A DNA stretch of 64,000 bases from Salirhabdus euzebyi (GCF_014207435.1 NZ_JACHGH010000006.1:124001-188000), one strand, 5' to 3'. Counted from the first letter of the stretch, positions 25,212 to 35,091 are shown. Program-made: numbers and translations. Notes: a model not told the origin generated them from the letters alone.

Positions 25212-25273
25212 ATTTCCAATTAGTATATAATGGTACAAAGATAACGAAAAAAAGTGTGGAAAGGTCGGGAGAA

Positions 25274-26569
25274 ATGGCATATCGTGACGAACAATTAAAT
25301 GAAGAAAAAGTATTCAAAGACCCTGTTCACCGTTATGTTCATGTTCGTGATAAAGTAATCTGGGATTTGATCGGAACCCCAGAATTCCAAAGGTTAAGAA
25401 GAATTAAACAGCTTGGGACGTCCTTTTTTACTTTTCACGGAGCGGAGCATAGTCGATTCAATCATTCGTTAGGTGTTTATGAAATAATTAGAAGAATAGT
25501 CGAAAACTTTCGTGGCCATGCAGATTGGAATGATGAGGAACGTCTATTATGTTTAAGTGCTGCATTGTTGCATGATTTAGGACATGGACCATTCTCTCAT
25601 TCTTTTGAAAAAGTGTTCAATTTAGACCATGAAGATTACACGCGTGACATTATTTTAGGTGATACAGCAGTCAATCGAATACTGCAGCGTGTTGGGGATG
25701 ACTTTCCACAAAAAGTAGCAGACGTTATTGGAAAAACTTACGCCAATAAGCTCGTTATTAGTTTAATTTCAAGCCAAATAGATGCAGATCGAATGGATTA
25801 TTTACAACGTGACGCTTATTTTACAGGTGTTAGTTATGGGCATTTTGATATGGAGCGGATATTGCGGGTAATGAGGCCTTTAGATGATCAAGTGGTTATA
25901 AAAGCGAGTGGAATGCACGCTGTTGAAGATTACATTATGAGTAGGTATCAGATGTATTGGCAAGTGTATTTTCATCCAGTAACAAGAAGCTCAGAAGTAA
26001 TTTTATCCAAAATACTACATAGAGCTATGCATCTATATAAAGGAGATTATCAGTTTACCCTCGAGCCTCATCATTTCGTTTCATTTTTTGATGAGAATCC
26101 ATCGTTAGAAGATTATTTAAAACTAGATGAGTCCGTCGTGATGTATTACTTCCAAATTTGGAAAGACGAAAAAGACCCTATTTTAAGTGATTTATGTAAT
26201 CGTTTTGTAAACAGGCATTTATTTAAATATATCGAATTCAACCCAAATCATCAGTTTGGGCAGTGGATGGAGCTTCATAAGTTATTTACAGAAGCGGGCA
26301 TTGATCCAGATTATTATTTAGAAGTAGATTCATCTTCTGACTTACCGTACGATTTTTATCGACCAGGGGAAGATGAGGAACGTCTACCTATTCATTTAAT
26401 GATGCAAAATGGAGACCTAAAGGAATTGTCTCGTCAGTCTGAGATTGTAGAAGCGATTTCGGGGAAAAAACGGACAGACCACAAACTTTACTACGCTGCT
26501 GACTTCATAGAAGGACTTTCAGATGACAGTGAAATTAAGAAAAGAATCTTGGAAATTTTAGAGGGATAG
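25274..26569 (+). CDS. ywfO: HD-domain phosphohydrolase YwfO
   Basis: 431 aa. The HD metal-binding signature is complete: His in EHSRFNHSLGVYE (about 50-62), HD in LLHDLGHGPFSHSFE (about 98-112) and Asp in QIDADRMDYLQRD (about 170). This resembles dNTPase/SAMHD1-like hydrolases, and the family is described as (d)NTP phosphohydrolase-like. Start ATG 25274 (MAYRDEQLNEEKVFKDPVH) is preferred over GTG 25256 because GGAAAGG lies nine bases before it. ywgA follows 12 bases after the stop. Confidence 0.88.
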   Translation: MAYRDEQLNEEKVFKDPVHRYVHVRDKVIWDLIGTPEFQRLRRIKQLGTSFFTFHGAEHSRFNHSLGVYEIIRRIVENFRGHADWNDEERLLCLSAALLHDLGHGPFSHSFEKVFNLDHEDYTRDIILGDTAVNRILQRVGDDFPQKVADVIGKTYANKLVISLISSQIDADRMDYLQRDAYFTGVSYGHFDMERILRVMRPLDDQVVIKASGMHAVEDYIMSRYQMYWQVYFHPVTRSSEVILSKILHRAMHLYKGDYQFTLEPHHFVSFFDENPSLEDYLKLDESVVMYYFQIWKDEKDPILSDLCNRFVNRHLFKYIEFNPNHQFGQWMELHKLFTEAGIDPDYYLEVDSSSDLPYDFYRPGEDEERLPIHLMMQNGDLKELSRQSEIVEAISGKKRTDHKLYYAADFIEGLSDDSEIKKRILEILEG

Positions 26570-26581
26570 GAGCTGAGCGGA

Positions 26582-27082
26582 GTGTTAAATGAGCATGCAA
26601 AACTTATATCGTTTTTTTCACATTGTAAAGAAGTAGTAGGTAGAAAAAGACTACAAAAAATGATTTACATCTTAAAAAAATGTAATTTTCCTTTTTCGGA
26701 ACGCTATCAGTTCCATTTCTATGGACCTTATTCAGAAGAATTGACGCTTCGGGTAGAAGAGCTTACGAATTTAGGGTTTTTATCCGAATCAAAGGAAAAA
26801 AAGAGTGGGTATTATCAATATCGTTATGGATTAACGGATGAAGGAAAAAAGTTTTTAAATCACTATGACTTTCAATTAGATAACATTGATGGCATCATTG
26901 AAAAAATGAATGGGGAGAGCTCTAGATTTTTAGAACTTGTATCTACCATGATGTATTTTGAGGGAATGACAAAAGAAGACGTAGAAGAAAAAGTGTTAAC
27001 TGTGAAAAGCAAGCAAAACTATACACAAGATGAATTAGAAAAAGCATGGGATTTTATTGGGCAAGTAAAAAGAGCAAACTAA
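26582..27082 (+). CDS. ywgA: YwgA family protein
   Basis: 166 aa starting with GTG 26582. The N-terminal half resembles a winged-helix fold (KRLQKMIYILKKCNFPF..., YGLTDEGKKFLNHYDF). YwgA-like proteins are annotated as putative DNA-binding proteins, but no regulatory target is known to me. Located directly behind ywfO as in B. subtilis and closing that operon. Confidence 0.8.
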   Translation: MLNEHAKLISFFSHCKEVVGRKRLQKMIYILKKCNFPFSERYQFHFYGPYSEELTLRVEELTNLGFLSESKEKKSGYYQYRYGLTDEGKKFLNHYDFQLDNIDGIIEKMNGESSRFLELVSTMMYFEGMTKEDVEEKVLTVKSKQNYTQDELEKAWDFIGQVKRAN

Positions 27083-27087
27083 CGGAT

Positions 27088-27126
27088 AAGAGGCATTCAA
27101 ACAATAAGTTTGGCTGTCTCTTTTTT
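27088..27126 (+). terminator. Terminator after ywgA
   Basis: AAGAGGCATTCAAAC pairs with GTTTGGCTGTCTCTT (two wobbles and one mismatch), then six T. Confidence 0.75.
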
Positions 27127-27258
27127 ATTGTTGTAATATTATGTTGAAAAAATGACAGAAAATATTTAAAATTAGAACATTCAGATAAAATTAGGCATAA
27201 TACTACATTACTATAATTTCTATTTTGTTTAGCAAATAGACGTAAAAGGAGTTAGAAC

Positions 27259-29301
27259 ATGATTCGAATTATCAAACTACTATTCTATTACATACTAGGT
27301 GTTGTCGGGGTTTTATTTATTAGCGTAGCCCCAGCGTTCATTCAACTGGGTGAACTGTTTAATGTGAAACTCTATTTTACCTTACTATTTGCCTTTACCA
27401 AGCAGTTCCTAAACCCCGAAGAGTGGGTATACATGTACAAAGAAAAAGCCTACCCCATTTTTGAGTTTCTTTGGGATCCATTCGTGTACTCGATGCAAAT
27501 ATTAGTCTCGGCAATCATTATCGGTTTTTTAGCAGCATTTATTTTGGCCTTTACGGCACACGCACTACCCAAAATAGTATTAGGCTTTATTAAAAGAATA
27601 TTAGATTTACTGGAAGCAGTTCCTGACTTGTTAGTTGCTTTTGCCTTACAAATGGTTGCGATTTGGTTTTATAAATCGACGGGAATTTTGCCTTTTAACA
27701 TTGCAGCCTTAGGATCGGACGCAAAAATATTTTTAGCCCCAGTACTAACATTAGCTATTTTGCCTGCTATTTCCCTGTTTAAGATCCTATTATTAATGAT
27801 TGAGGAAGAACTACTAAAGGATTATACAGAGTTTGCTAGAAGCAAGGGAATCAAACCGAGAAGAATATTGCTTGGCCACGTGTTGAAAAACATTTTACCA
27901 AGCGCATTCTATCATTCTAAAATAATTTTATGGGGAATGTTTTCAAGCCTATTTATTATTGAAATTGTCTTTAACATAAAAGGGATCACAACTTTTGCAA
28001 CATTAGGTTATGATTCTATGATGGTAGCCTTTGCGCTCTTATTTCTTTTCACACCATTTTTCCTTCTCTATAACCTAATTGATTTCTGGATTTCTGCTGA
28101 AGAATCCAACGGTATACCTATTGGGAAGAAAAGGAGCTTCCGTCTAAAATGGACAAGCAAGGGCGAAGCAGTAGTCAGAACAGAAAAAATAAAACCATAT
28201 AAACGGTCTTTTAACCCGTTTAAGTCAATGGGCAGTTTCTTAAAAGGAACAGTCCTTACGCTCTATATCCATTTGAAAAATGTGAAATTTGCTATCGGTT
28301 TTACTTTCTTTGCTGTTGTAATAGGTGTGAGTCTTTACTATCATTTTGCACATGACAGTCATGTGGATCAACAAAAGTTCCGTGTTAATGAAATTGGTAC
28401 CTGGGTGGGCGGTCCACCACACCCCCCTGGAGAACCTTTTTTATTAGGATCTGACCTATTTGGCTTTGATCTATTAGACCAACTAATAGTTGGGGCGAAA
28501 TATACATTAATTGTCGCGTTCTTAATCGCATTTTTCCGCGTGTTTATTGGATTCTTTTTCGGGATGATTTTCGCTTTCAAAATGAAACCATCCCAGCAAA
28601 GATGGCTCGAAAAACTAGTGGATCCTATTCACTTTTTACCATTAAGTGTTATTGCCTATTTACTGTTAAGTCCAGTACTTATGCTAACACCAATGAACCA
28701 ATATTCATTAAGTGAACGATTAATCTATGAAATATTTATTTTAACGATACTCGTTTTGCCGTTGACGGCTGTTTTAACAGGGAACGAAATGAAACAAGTG
28801 TTAAAACAGGAGTTTATTACGAGCACAAAAGTTTTAGGAGGGAATGCTCGACATGTCTTACGACGACATGTTATCCCACACTTAGGGCCAAGAATGACCA
28901 TTCTTTTTGGACAACAATTTGTGCAAGTGTTATTAGTGTTTGTGCATCTTGGGGTCGTACAACTTTATGTTGGTGGAACGATTCTTACAGGTGGGGGAGG
29001 CTTTATGGGGCCAGACCTTCCTGATCGTTCCTATACGAATGAATGGTCCGGCATTATTGGTTCCGCTAGAGAGGCGCTGTATACAGGGAACTACTGGGTC
29101 GTGTTATGGGCGTTGTTTGCCTTCATGCTGTCGATTATAGCAATGCAATTTATTATTCAAGGGGTAAAAGAGGTACAGCAAGTAAAAGTTGGTGTAAGTT
29201 ATAAACGAATCAAGCAGAAGAAAAAGAAGAAAGTGGTTGAAAAAACGGTTTATACACCACAACCAGAAAGCTTCACATTTGCAATGAAGGAAACAGAGTA
29301 A
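27259..29301 (+). CDS. Fused DppB-DppC-like ABC permease, copy 1
   Basis: 680 aa in two permease halves. The first half (about 1-280) ends with the coupling loop EFARSKGIKPRRILLGHVLK. The second half starts after a basic linker (about 285-345) with the DppC-type extracellular motif PFLLGSDLFGFDLLDQLIVG (about 394-413) and has a coupling loop STKVLGGNARHVLRRHVIPH (about 524-543). Normally DppB and DppC are separate subunits of peptide/nickel importers. It ends with a Lys-rich cytoplasmic tail. No ATPase or binding-protein gene is nearby. AAAAGGAG lies 8 bases before ATG 27259. Confidence 0.8.
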   Translation: MIRIIKLLFYYILGVVGVLFISVAPAFIQLGELFNVKLYFTLLFAFTKQFLNPEEWVYMYKEKAYPIFEFLWDPFVYSMQILVSAIIIGFLAAFILAFTAHALPKIVLGFIKRILDLLEAVPDLLVAFALQMVAIWFYKSTGILPFNIAALGSDAKIFLAPVLTLAILPAISLFKILLLMIEEELLKDYTEFARSKGIKPRRILLGHVLKNILPSAFYHSKIILWGMFSSLFIIEIVFNIKGITTFATLGYDSMMVAFALLFLFTPFFLLYNLIDFWISAEESNGIPIGKKRSFRLKWTSKGEAVVRTEKIKPYKRSFNPFKSMGSFLKGTVLTLYIHLKNVKFAIGFTFFAVVIGVSLYYHFAHDSHVDQQKFRVNEIGTWVGGPPHPPGEPFLLGSDLFGFDLLDQLIVGAKYTLIVAFLIAFFRVFIGFFFGMIFAFKMKPSQQRWLEKLVDPIHFLPLSVIAYLLLSPVLMLTPMNQYSLSERLIYEIFILTILVLPLTAVLTGNEMKQVLKQEFITSTKVLGGNARHVLRRHVIPHLGPRMTILFGQQFVQVLLVFVHLGVVQLYVGGTILTGGGGFMGPDLPDRSYTNEWSGIIGSAREALYTGNYWVVLWALFAFMLSIIAMQFIIQGVKEVQQVKVGVSYKRIKQKKKKKVVEKTVYTPQPESFTFAMKETE

Positions 29302-29315
29302 TAATAGTCATTTAC

Positions 29316-29350
29316 AATGTATCCATCAATTTTTTGGTGGATGCATTTTT
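29316..29350 (+). terminator. Terminator between the two fused permeases
   Basis: AATGTATCCA (29316-29325) pairs with TGGATGCATT (29338-29347, one wobble), then T residues. It implies separate transcription of the second permease. Confidence 0.75.
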
Positions 29351-29441
29351 AAATGGAAAAATATGTTGAAAAATTGTGTAACAAAATGAAATATTAATAC
29401 GTCTAATCATTATCTGTAAATATGTATATGGGGGTGTGATG

Positions 29442-31433
29442 ATGCAGTTCACAAGGTTATTGAAAATTGGTGCATACTATGTATTAGGGATTCTAGGTAT
29501 TATTTGTATAAGTGTTATGCCCCAAGCATTTCAAACGAATGGTTTCTTTAACATTTTTGGTTATTTTTCGGATCTTTTTAAATTCTTATTCGAATTTATA
29601 AACCCTAAAAATTGGGTGTTTATGTATAAGGAGCACCCGCAACCAGTCATCGAATTTTTATGGGAGCCGTTTAAGTATTCGATGACCATTATTGTAGGAG
29701 CTATACTATTAGGATTCTTCATTGCTGCAATAATGGCTTTTCTAGCAAACTTTCTTCCGAGAATTATGTATAGCTTTTTGAAGAAGATTTTAGATTTCTT
29801 AGAATCCATTCCTGAAGTCGTGATTGCTTTACTACTTCAGCTACTCGTTATTTACATATATAAAGCAACCGGAACACGGGTTTTCGGAATTGCTGCTTTA
29901 GGTAGTGAACAGAAAATATATTTAGCTCCAATCATTACGTTAGCTATTTTACCGATGATTTCACTGTTTAAAATCCTTCTTCTTATGATTGAAGAGGAAA
30001 TGCTAAAAGATTATGTGGAATTTGCAAAAAGTAAAGGGTTAAGGGAAAAATCTATTATTCTATTTCACGTAATCAAGAACATTACGCCAAGTGCGTTCTA
30101 TCATTCGAAAGTAATTGTATGGGCACTCCTATCTAGTCTTTTTATTATTGAATACATTTTCAATATACAAGCACTAACCCACTATATTACATTAGACTTT
30201 CAACCGATGACGATTGCCTTTGGACTTATTATGCTATTCACGCCATTTTTTCTGTTTTATCAACTCATCGACTATTGGATTTCAACTGATGAACGAGATG
30301 CTTTCGCTATTTCAAAAGAAATAAAAGATAAAAAGGAAAGCAAATGGCTGCGGTATATATGGATTCCGTTCGTTAAAGGTAGCAAAGTGCTTTTTGTGCA
30401 TATGAAAAATGTGAAATTTGCCATTGGATTCCTGTTTTTGTTTGGATTAACGACATACAGTTTTATCTATTCTATCTTGACTGATAGTAAAATCGATCGA
30501 GTGAAGTTTCTATATGATGAGAAGGGATCTATTGCCAGCGGTCCTCCTCATGCTCCGCCAAACCCGATGTTATTGGGCTCAGATGATGTAGGATATAGTA
30601 TGTTCGATCAAATTATTGTTGGTGCAAAATATACGTTATTCTTTGCATTTTTGATTGCTTTTCTAAGAGTCTTCATCGGCTTTATTGGAGGCATTTATTA
30701 TGCATTCAAAATGGATCAATCAAGGCAGAAGTGGGTGGAAAAGCTAGTTGATGCTATGCACTTTTTACCGTTAAGTATTATTGCCTATTTGTTACTTCGA
30801 CCTGTTCTGTGGGGAAATCCTGATGGTACTTGGGAATATTCTCTGTTTGAGAGAATTAGTATTGAAGTATTCCTTCTCACTATTTTAGTTGTACCAATGA
30901 CAATGGTGTTGACTGGAAATGAAATGAAACAGGTGTTAAAGAGTGAGTTTATTCTAAGTGCAAGAGTATTAGGTGGTAGTCCTCTACATATTTTACGCAG
31001 ACATGTCTTACCTCATATTGGAGCGAGGATGACCATTTTATTTGGTCAACAATTTATTCAAACCTTACTCATTTTTATCCATTTAGGGATCTTTCAATTA
31101 TTTTTTGGTGGTACAGTCGTTACGATGGGATGGGACGCGGACCCTCCAAAAACATTTACGTATGAGTGGTCTGGTTTAATTGGAAATACTAGAACGGTTA
31201 TTTTCACAGGTAACTACTGGATTTTAGGTACTGTTCTTCTTGCCTTTATGCTATCTATCTTTGCTATGCAGCTCATTATCCAAGGAGTAAAAGAGGTGCA
31301 ACAGGTAAAAGTAGGTGTAACCTTTAGAAAGATGAAGCGAAAAAGAGTGAAGCAAAAGAAGGAACTTTCTCCTTCAGCTTACACGTATACGCAAGAAAGT
31401 TTCACACCTATTAAAAAAATGTCAGATGTGTAA
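29442..31433 (+). CDS. Fused DppB-DppC-like ABC permease, copy 2
   Basis: 663 aa from ATG 29442, a paralogue of the preceding gene over its whole length: first coupling loop EFAKSKGLREKSIILFHVIK, DppC-type motif LLGSDDVGYSMFDQIIVGAK, second coupling loop SARVLGGSPLHILRRHVLPH and a basic tail. ATG 29439 and GTG 29436 are possible alternative starts; GGGGGTG ends seven bases before 29442. Like copy 1 it lacks an adjacent ATPase. Because each copy already holds both halves, each could be a full membrane unit, or the two could pair. Confidence 0.8.
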   Translation: MQFTRLLKIGAYYVLGILGIICISVMPQAFQTNGFFNIFGYFSDLFKFLFEFINPKNWVFMYKEHPQPVIEFLWEPFKYSMTIIVGAILLGFFIAAIMAFLANFLPRIMYSFLKKILDFLESIPEVVIALLLQLLVIYIYKATGTRVFGIAALGSEQKIYLAPIITLAILPMISLFKILLLMIEEEMLKDYVEFAKSKGLREKSIILFHVIKNITPSAFYHSKVIVWALLSSLFIIEYIFNIQALTHYITLDFQPMTIAFGLIMLFTPFFLFYQLIDYWISTDERDAFAISKEIKDKKESKWLRYIWIPFVKGSKVLFVHMKNVKFAIGFLFLFGLTTYSFIYSILTDSKIDRVKFLYDEKGSIASGPPHAPPNPMLLGSDDVGYSMFDQIIVGAKYTLFFAFLIAFLRVFIGFIGGIYYAFKMDQSRQKWVEKLVDAMHFLPLSIIAYLLLRPVLWGNPDGTWEYSLFERISIEVFLLTILVVPMTMVLTGNEMKQVLKSEFILSARVLGGSPLHILRRHVLPHIGARMTILFGQQFIQTLLIFIHLGIFQLFFGGTVVTMGWDADPPKTFTYEWSGLIGNTRTVIFTGNYWILGTVLLAFMLSIFAMQLIIQGVKEVQQVKVGVTFRKMKRKRVKQKKELSPSAYTYTQESFTPIKKMSDV

Positions 31434-31438
31434 GAAAG

Positions 31439-31478
31439 GAAAGCCCCTTGATGCTTTTTATCATCAAAGGGCTTTCTA
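31439..31478. terminator. Terminator between permease 2 and ywhB
   Basis: GAAAGCCCCTTGATG (31439-31453) pairs with CATCAAAGGGCTTTC (31462-31476), with one A-C mismatch. The plus-strand exit is T-rich (TATTATT) and the minus-strand exit is TTCCTTTCTT. Confidence 0.75.
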
Positions 31479-31664
31479 TTATTGATCGCTAAGTCTTTTA
31501 CCGGCAACACCGTAGTGGTTTTTCGTCATTTCTTCAATGAATACGACCACTTTTTCCTTTGGAGCACCAGTTGTCTCCGAAACGGCTTCTGTCACTTTCT
31601 CCACTAAAGCTTTTTTTTGTTCTTCGGTTCTTCCATCTAACATTTTTACAGTAACGTATGGCAT
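31479..31664 (-). CDS. ywhB: 4-oxalocrotonate tautomerase family protein YwhB
   Basis: 61 aa, the typical 60-62-residue size. Pro2 of the reading frame (Pro1 after Met removal) is the catalytic base, and the Arg in DGRTEEQK plus VVFIEEMTKNHYGVAGK complete the family pattern. B. subtilis YwhB tautomerises 2-hydroxymuconate in vitro; the physiological role is unknown. AGGAGGAC precedes the ATG. Confidence 0.92.
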   Translation of the reverse strand: MPYVTVKMLDGRTEEQKKALVEKVTEAVSETTGAPKEKVVVFIEEMTKNHYGVAGKRLSDQ

Positions 31665-31858
31665 TTTTTTGTCCTCCTATCAATATGTATAGTAAGCTTA
31701 ATAAGTAAGAGTATACTACGAAAAGAAAGTAGTTAAACAGTAAAAAGTATAGGTACATAAAAATTATTGGCTCAATCCGAATAAATGCTTTCTATTCGTC
31801 AATTATGGTAAAATATGAATCAAACTTTAAAGTGCGAAAAAAAGGGAGGTTTCTGGAT

Positions 31859-32380
31859 ATGACATCCTTCGAAAAAGATGATGAACAAAAAAAGACGAAG
31901 CAATTCACCATTATGAAAGATGATTCTACGGATGGACACGGTGGTTATGGTGTCGGTTCAGTAAGTCTTGAAAATATGTCTCCTATTATTGTAGATCCTA
32001 ATGAAGAAAAGGCCTATGTCGATATGGGGGCGATGCACGCTCGTAGTGCTATCGAAAAGAGAATTAAATTTGTGCCTGATAGAAGTGTAGTCCCAAACGG
32101 GAAACTATATTGGATTGCTTGGGTAACCGTAGAAAGAAACGAGACTGGTCCGTTCTACTATGGAATTGCTTCAAGTGAACTAGTCGTAGAACGTGAAATT
32201 AAGAGAGGCTATAAGATTCTTCCAGAACATGTTAACCATATGGACAAATCCTTAAAGGGCAGAATCGTTGTCGAACATATGGATGAAAAATCAAAAAGGA
32301 TTTTAGGAGACTTCTTACAAACGTATAAACCGGATATTTGGGAGAATTCTCGACAAGAAATAAAAAAGGCATTTGAATAG
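31859..32380 (+). CDS. ywhD: YwhD family protein
   Basis: 173 aa from ATG 31859 (MTSFEKDDEQKKTKQFTIMK), the B. subtilis YwhD length (172). The longer frame from 31805 is rejected because GGGAGG is nine bases before 31859. DGHGGYGVGSVSLENMSPI is a recognisable block. Soluble; function unknown. It diverges from ywhB and ends at a 16-bp terminator. Confidence 0.88.
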   Translation: MTSFEKDDEQKKTKQFTIMKDDSTDGHGGYGVGSVSLENMSPIIVDPNEEKAYVDMGAMHARSAIEKRIKFVPDRSVVPNGKLYWIAWVTVERNETGPFYYGIASSELVVEREIKRGYKILPEHVNHMDKSLKGRIVVEHMDEKSKRILGDFLQTYKPDIWENSRQEIKKAFE

Positions 32381-32481
32381 TGTAAATTTGAACTAATTGT
32401 GAACATTTTTTGAATTTCTTGTGCTTTACTCAAGAACTTTGTAAAATATAGTACACATGGGTAACATGTGTTTACTAGGAC

Positions 32482-32520
32482 AATAAAGAGGGAACGGCCA
32501 CCAACCGTTCCCTCTTTATT
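32482..32520. terminator. 16-bp terminator after ywhD
   Basis: AATAAAGAGGGAACGG (32482-32497) pairs exactly with CCGTTCCCTCTTTATT (32505-32520). Confidence 0.9.
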
Positions 32521-32615
32521 ATTTTTAGGCTGCTTTTCTCTTTCTATCACAAAGATATAGACTACTACATAACTATAGCTGCATATACTTTCTGATGGTA
32601 ATTTGGTGCTATCCC

Positions 32616-32734
32616 GTCGCTTCAGCAGAATACTTCGCGCGCCTTAGGGTTCCCAGTGAGCCTCCTCGACTTCGTCTCCGGGGTCCAACGACGGTCACTG
32701 GTCGCAACAGGAGTCTACGTATTCTTCCTACGCT
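32616..32734 (+). repeat. ~120-bp terminal-inverted-repeat element, copy 1
   Basis: Left end GTCGCTTCAGCAGAATACTT, internal GAGCCTCCTCG and GGGGTCCAACGACG, right end GAGTCTACGTATTCTTCC then TACGCT. Ends are imperfect inverted repeats (GCAGAATAC / GTATTCTTCC). It belongs to the same family as the elements at 32886, 47331, 47604 and 54031. No coding frame. Confidence 0.8.
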
Positions 32735-32885
32735 AATATTAACTTTCTGATTTAAGAGTAGTAATAGGCCATATATCCATTGCATAGAATCTTCTTATTG
32801 CTTAGGTTGCCCTAGATGCAAAAATTTTTGGATATAAAACGTTTGATATATATTTAAACTATCTTCTATTCTAAAGCACATGGTG

Positions 32886-32958
32886 AGCAAGGAAAAACAC
32901 GTAGACACCTGAGGCTCAGCGCGAGCCTTAAGGTGCGCGTAGTGTATTTCCGTTGCGT
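32886..32958 (-). repeat. ~120-bp element, copy 2, internally deleted (about 73 bp)
   Basis: Reverse complement of the family: CGCAACGGAAATACACTACG, then CGCGCACCTTAAGGCTCGCG and CTGAGCCT, then joins directly to GTGTCTACGTGTTTTTCCTT. The middle (CCTC...GTAGGA) found in the copy at 47331 is missing. It is opposite in orientation to copy 1. Confidence 0.7.
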
Positions 32959-33024
32959 TGGGTTAACACTCATCTTGTGAATTATAATTAGCAAAAATTT
33001 ATGCGAATAGAGCCTGCTTTTAGC

Positions 33025-35091
33025 TTAAAACACCCATTCCCAAATGGATCCGCTATCATTCTCCTGTTCTTCCTCCTGCCCTTCTTTTTGTGGAAACGGG
33101 AAATCCTTCGCATCATGTAAACTACAGAACGTGCGAGGCTCTGTTCCCTCGATAAAGTATGTGAGGCGCATATTTGGACAGCCTGTGTGAGCCAGTTTAC
33201 CAGAATGGGGATCCATAAAGACTGCTTTTACGCCTTCAGGTGGTTTAAATGCCTCAAAAGGAATGTCCTGATGAATCGCTTCCATATATTCTCCCCAAAT
33301 ATCTTTTGCGTACGTTTGATCCTCTACTTTTGTTAATTGATCACCCTTATCATACCCTGTCCATATTGCTGTTACCGCTTGTGGACTAAACCCTATCATC
33401 CAGCTATCCGCATTAGTTGTTCCTGATTTAGCAGCATATGGTCTAGAAACGACATCTAGCAGTGATGCACCGGTTACTCGGCTGTAATCATTTAGTGATT
33501 CATCGAAAATACCAGTCATTAAATGGGTCAACACGAATGCATGTTTCGGGTCTAATACTTGTTTTCCGGAAGGTTTAGGACGTTTATATAATACTTTTCC
33601 CTCCGAGTCGGTTATTTTTGTAATGGTATGAGGTATTACTTCCTTACCTTTGTTCGCTAGCAAGCTATACCCTTTTGCCATTTCTAGCACTGATACCGAT
33701 GCGGTTCCTAATGCTAAAGAAGGAACGGCTGGTAAATCACTTTTGATTCCAAATTTCCTCGCGGTTTCTACTAATGTTTTTGGCTTGAAAAAGACGTTTG
33801 TTTTGACTGCGTAAATATTATCAGATAACGCTAATGCCTGTGCTAAAGTAATGGGAGAGTTAGCGTAATAGCCGTTGTAATTGGAAGGGGCATATACCTT
33901 CCCATTATCTAACTCAAAGTAAGTCGGTGAACTTTCTAACGGAGTAGCAGGTGTATAACCCCGTTCTAGTGCAGCGTAATAGAGAAATGGTTTAAAAGTA
34001 GAGCCAGCCATACGTTTTGCCTGAATAGCACGGTTGAAAGGACTTGCCACATAATCTCTTCCGCCAATAAGTGATTTGATTGCACCCGTTTTTGGATCAA
34101 CATTAATAGCACCTATTTGAATGGAGGAGGAATCGTCTATCTTCTCGTCGGTTATTGTTTCTAGCTGTTCCTGCATATCAACGTCTATAGTCGTGTAAAT
34201 TTTATATCCACCTGTCTGAATTTCTTCTTTCGATTTATCTAAAATGTTTACAGCTTCAGACATGACGACATCTTGAAAATAAGGGGCGATTTGTTTCCCT
34301 TCACGCTCTTCCTCTTGTGTAATCGTTAAGGTTGTAGCTTTTGCTTCTTCCCATTGCTCTTCGGTAATTTTTCCGCTGTTAGCTAACAAGCTTAAAATGA
34401 GCTGTTGCCTGTTTGTAGCATGCTCTGGATAGTCTATCGGTGAATAATAGGAAGGTCCCTTTGGAATAGCGGCCAGTAACGATGCTTCCGCTACCGAAAG
34501 TTCATCTGCATGTTTATTAAAGTAATAGCGACTTGCGGCTTCAATGCCGTAATTACCGTGTCCGAAATAGATGGTATTTAAATATCCTTCTAAAATTTCA
34601 TCCTTGCCATAAAACATTTCCAGCCTTAATGCATATAAAGCCTCATTTATTTTACGTTTCCACGTCTTTTGATGCGTTAAATAAAGATTTCTTGCATATT
34701 GCTGCGTAATCGTACTAGCACCTTGGACTTTTTCCATTTGGCTTACATTTTTAAAAGCAGCAACAGCAATGCGAGAAAGATCAAAGCCGAAATGATCATA
34801 AAAGGATTGGTCCTCTGTCACGATAAAAGCATCTTTTACGTGTGGGGAAATTTGATCTAATTTAACCCAGTAACGATTTTGTGAACCTTGTTTAATGCCA
34901 ATAACCTGTTCATCCTCTGAGAAGATGACGGTGTTTTGTTCACTTGTTAGAGGAGGAGGACCTTGGACGAAAACATAAAAGTACACACTTATGGCTAAGA
35001 TAAAAAAAGCAGAAAAACTAAAAAGCAGGCCGAAAAATATCCACTTCATCCGCTTGTTTTGTAGGATTCTGAAACGTTTACGCAAAGACAT
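33025..35091 (-). CDS. pbpG: Class A penicillin-binding protein (PbpG-like)
   Basis: 688 aa (B. subtilis PbpG is about 690). One N-terminal membrane anchor (about 17-42). Glycosyltransferase 51 domain with catalytic Glu in VTEDQSFYDHFG (about 92) and QGASTITQQYARNLYL. Transpeptidase domain with SxxK Ser in AGSTFKP (about 362), SDN (about 423) and KSGT (about 552). It polymerises and cross-links peptidoglycan; PbpG of B. subtilis is made in the forespore and acts in germ-cell-wall synthesis. The C-terminal tail is acidic. Location before speE matches B. subtilis. Confidence 0.9.
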   Translation of the reverse strand: MSLRKRFRILQNKRMKWIFFGLLFSFSAFFILAISVYFYVFVQGPPPLTSEQNTVIFSEDEQVIGIKQGSQNRYWVKLDQISPHVKDAFIVTEDQSFYDHFGFDLSRIAVAAFKNVSQMEKVQGASTITQQYARNLYLTHQKTWKRKINEALYALRLEMFYGKDEILEGYLNTIYFGHGNYGIEAASRYYFNKHADELSVAEASLLAAIPKGPSYYSPIDYPEHATNRQQLILSLLANSGKITEEQWEEAKATTLTITQEEEREGKQIAPYFQDVVMSEAVNILDKSKEEIQTGGYKIYTTIDVDMQEQLETITDEKIDDSSSIQIGAINVDPKTGAIKSLIGGRDYVASPFNRAIQAKRMAGSTFKPFLYYAALERGYTPATPLESSPTYFELDNGKVYAPSNYNGYYANSPITLAQALALSDNIYAVKTNVFFKPKTLVETARKFGIKSDLPAVPSLALGTASVSVLEMAKGYSLLANKGKEVIPHTITKITDSEGKVLYKRPKPSGKQVLDPKHAFVLTHLMTGIFDESLNDYSRVTGASLLDVVSRPYAAKSGTTNADSWMIGFSPQAVTAIWTGYDKGDQLTKVEDQTYAKDIWGEYMEAIHQDIPFEAFKPPEGVKAVFMDPHSGKLAHTGCPNMRLTYFIEGTEPRTFCSLHDAKDFPFPQKEGQEEEQENDSGSIWEWVF

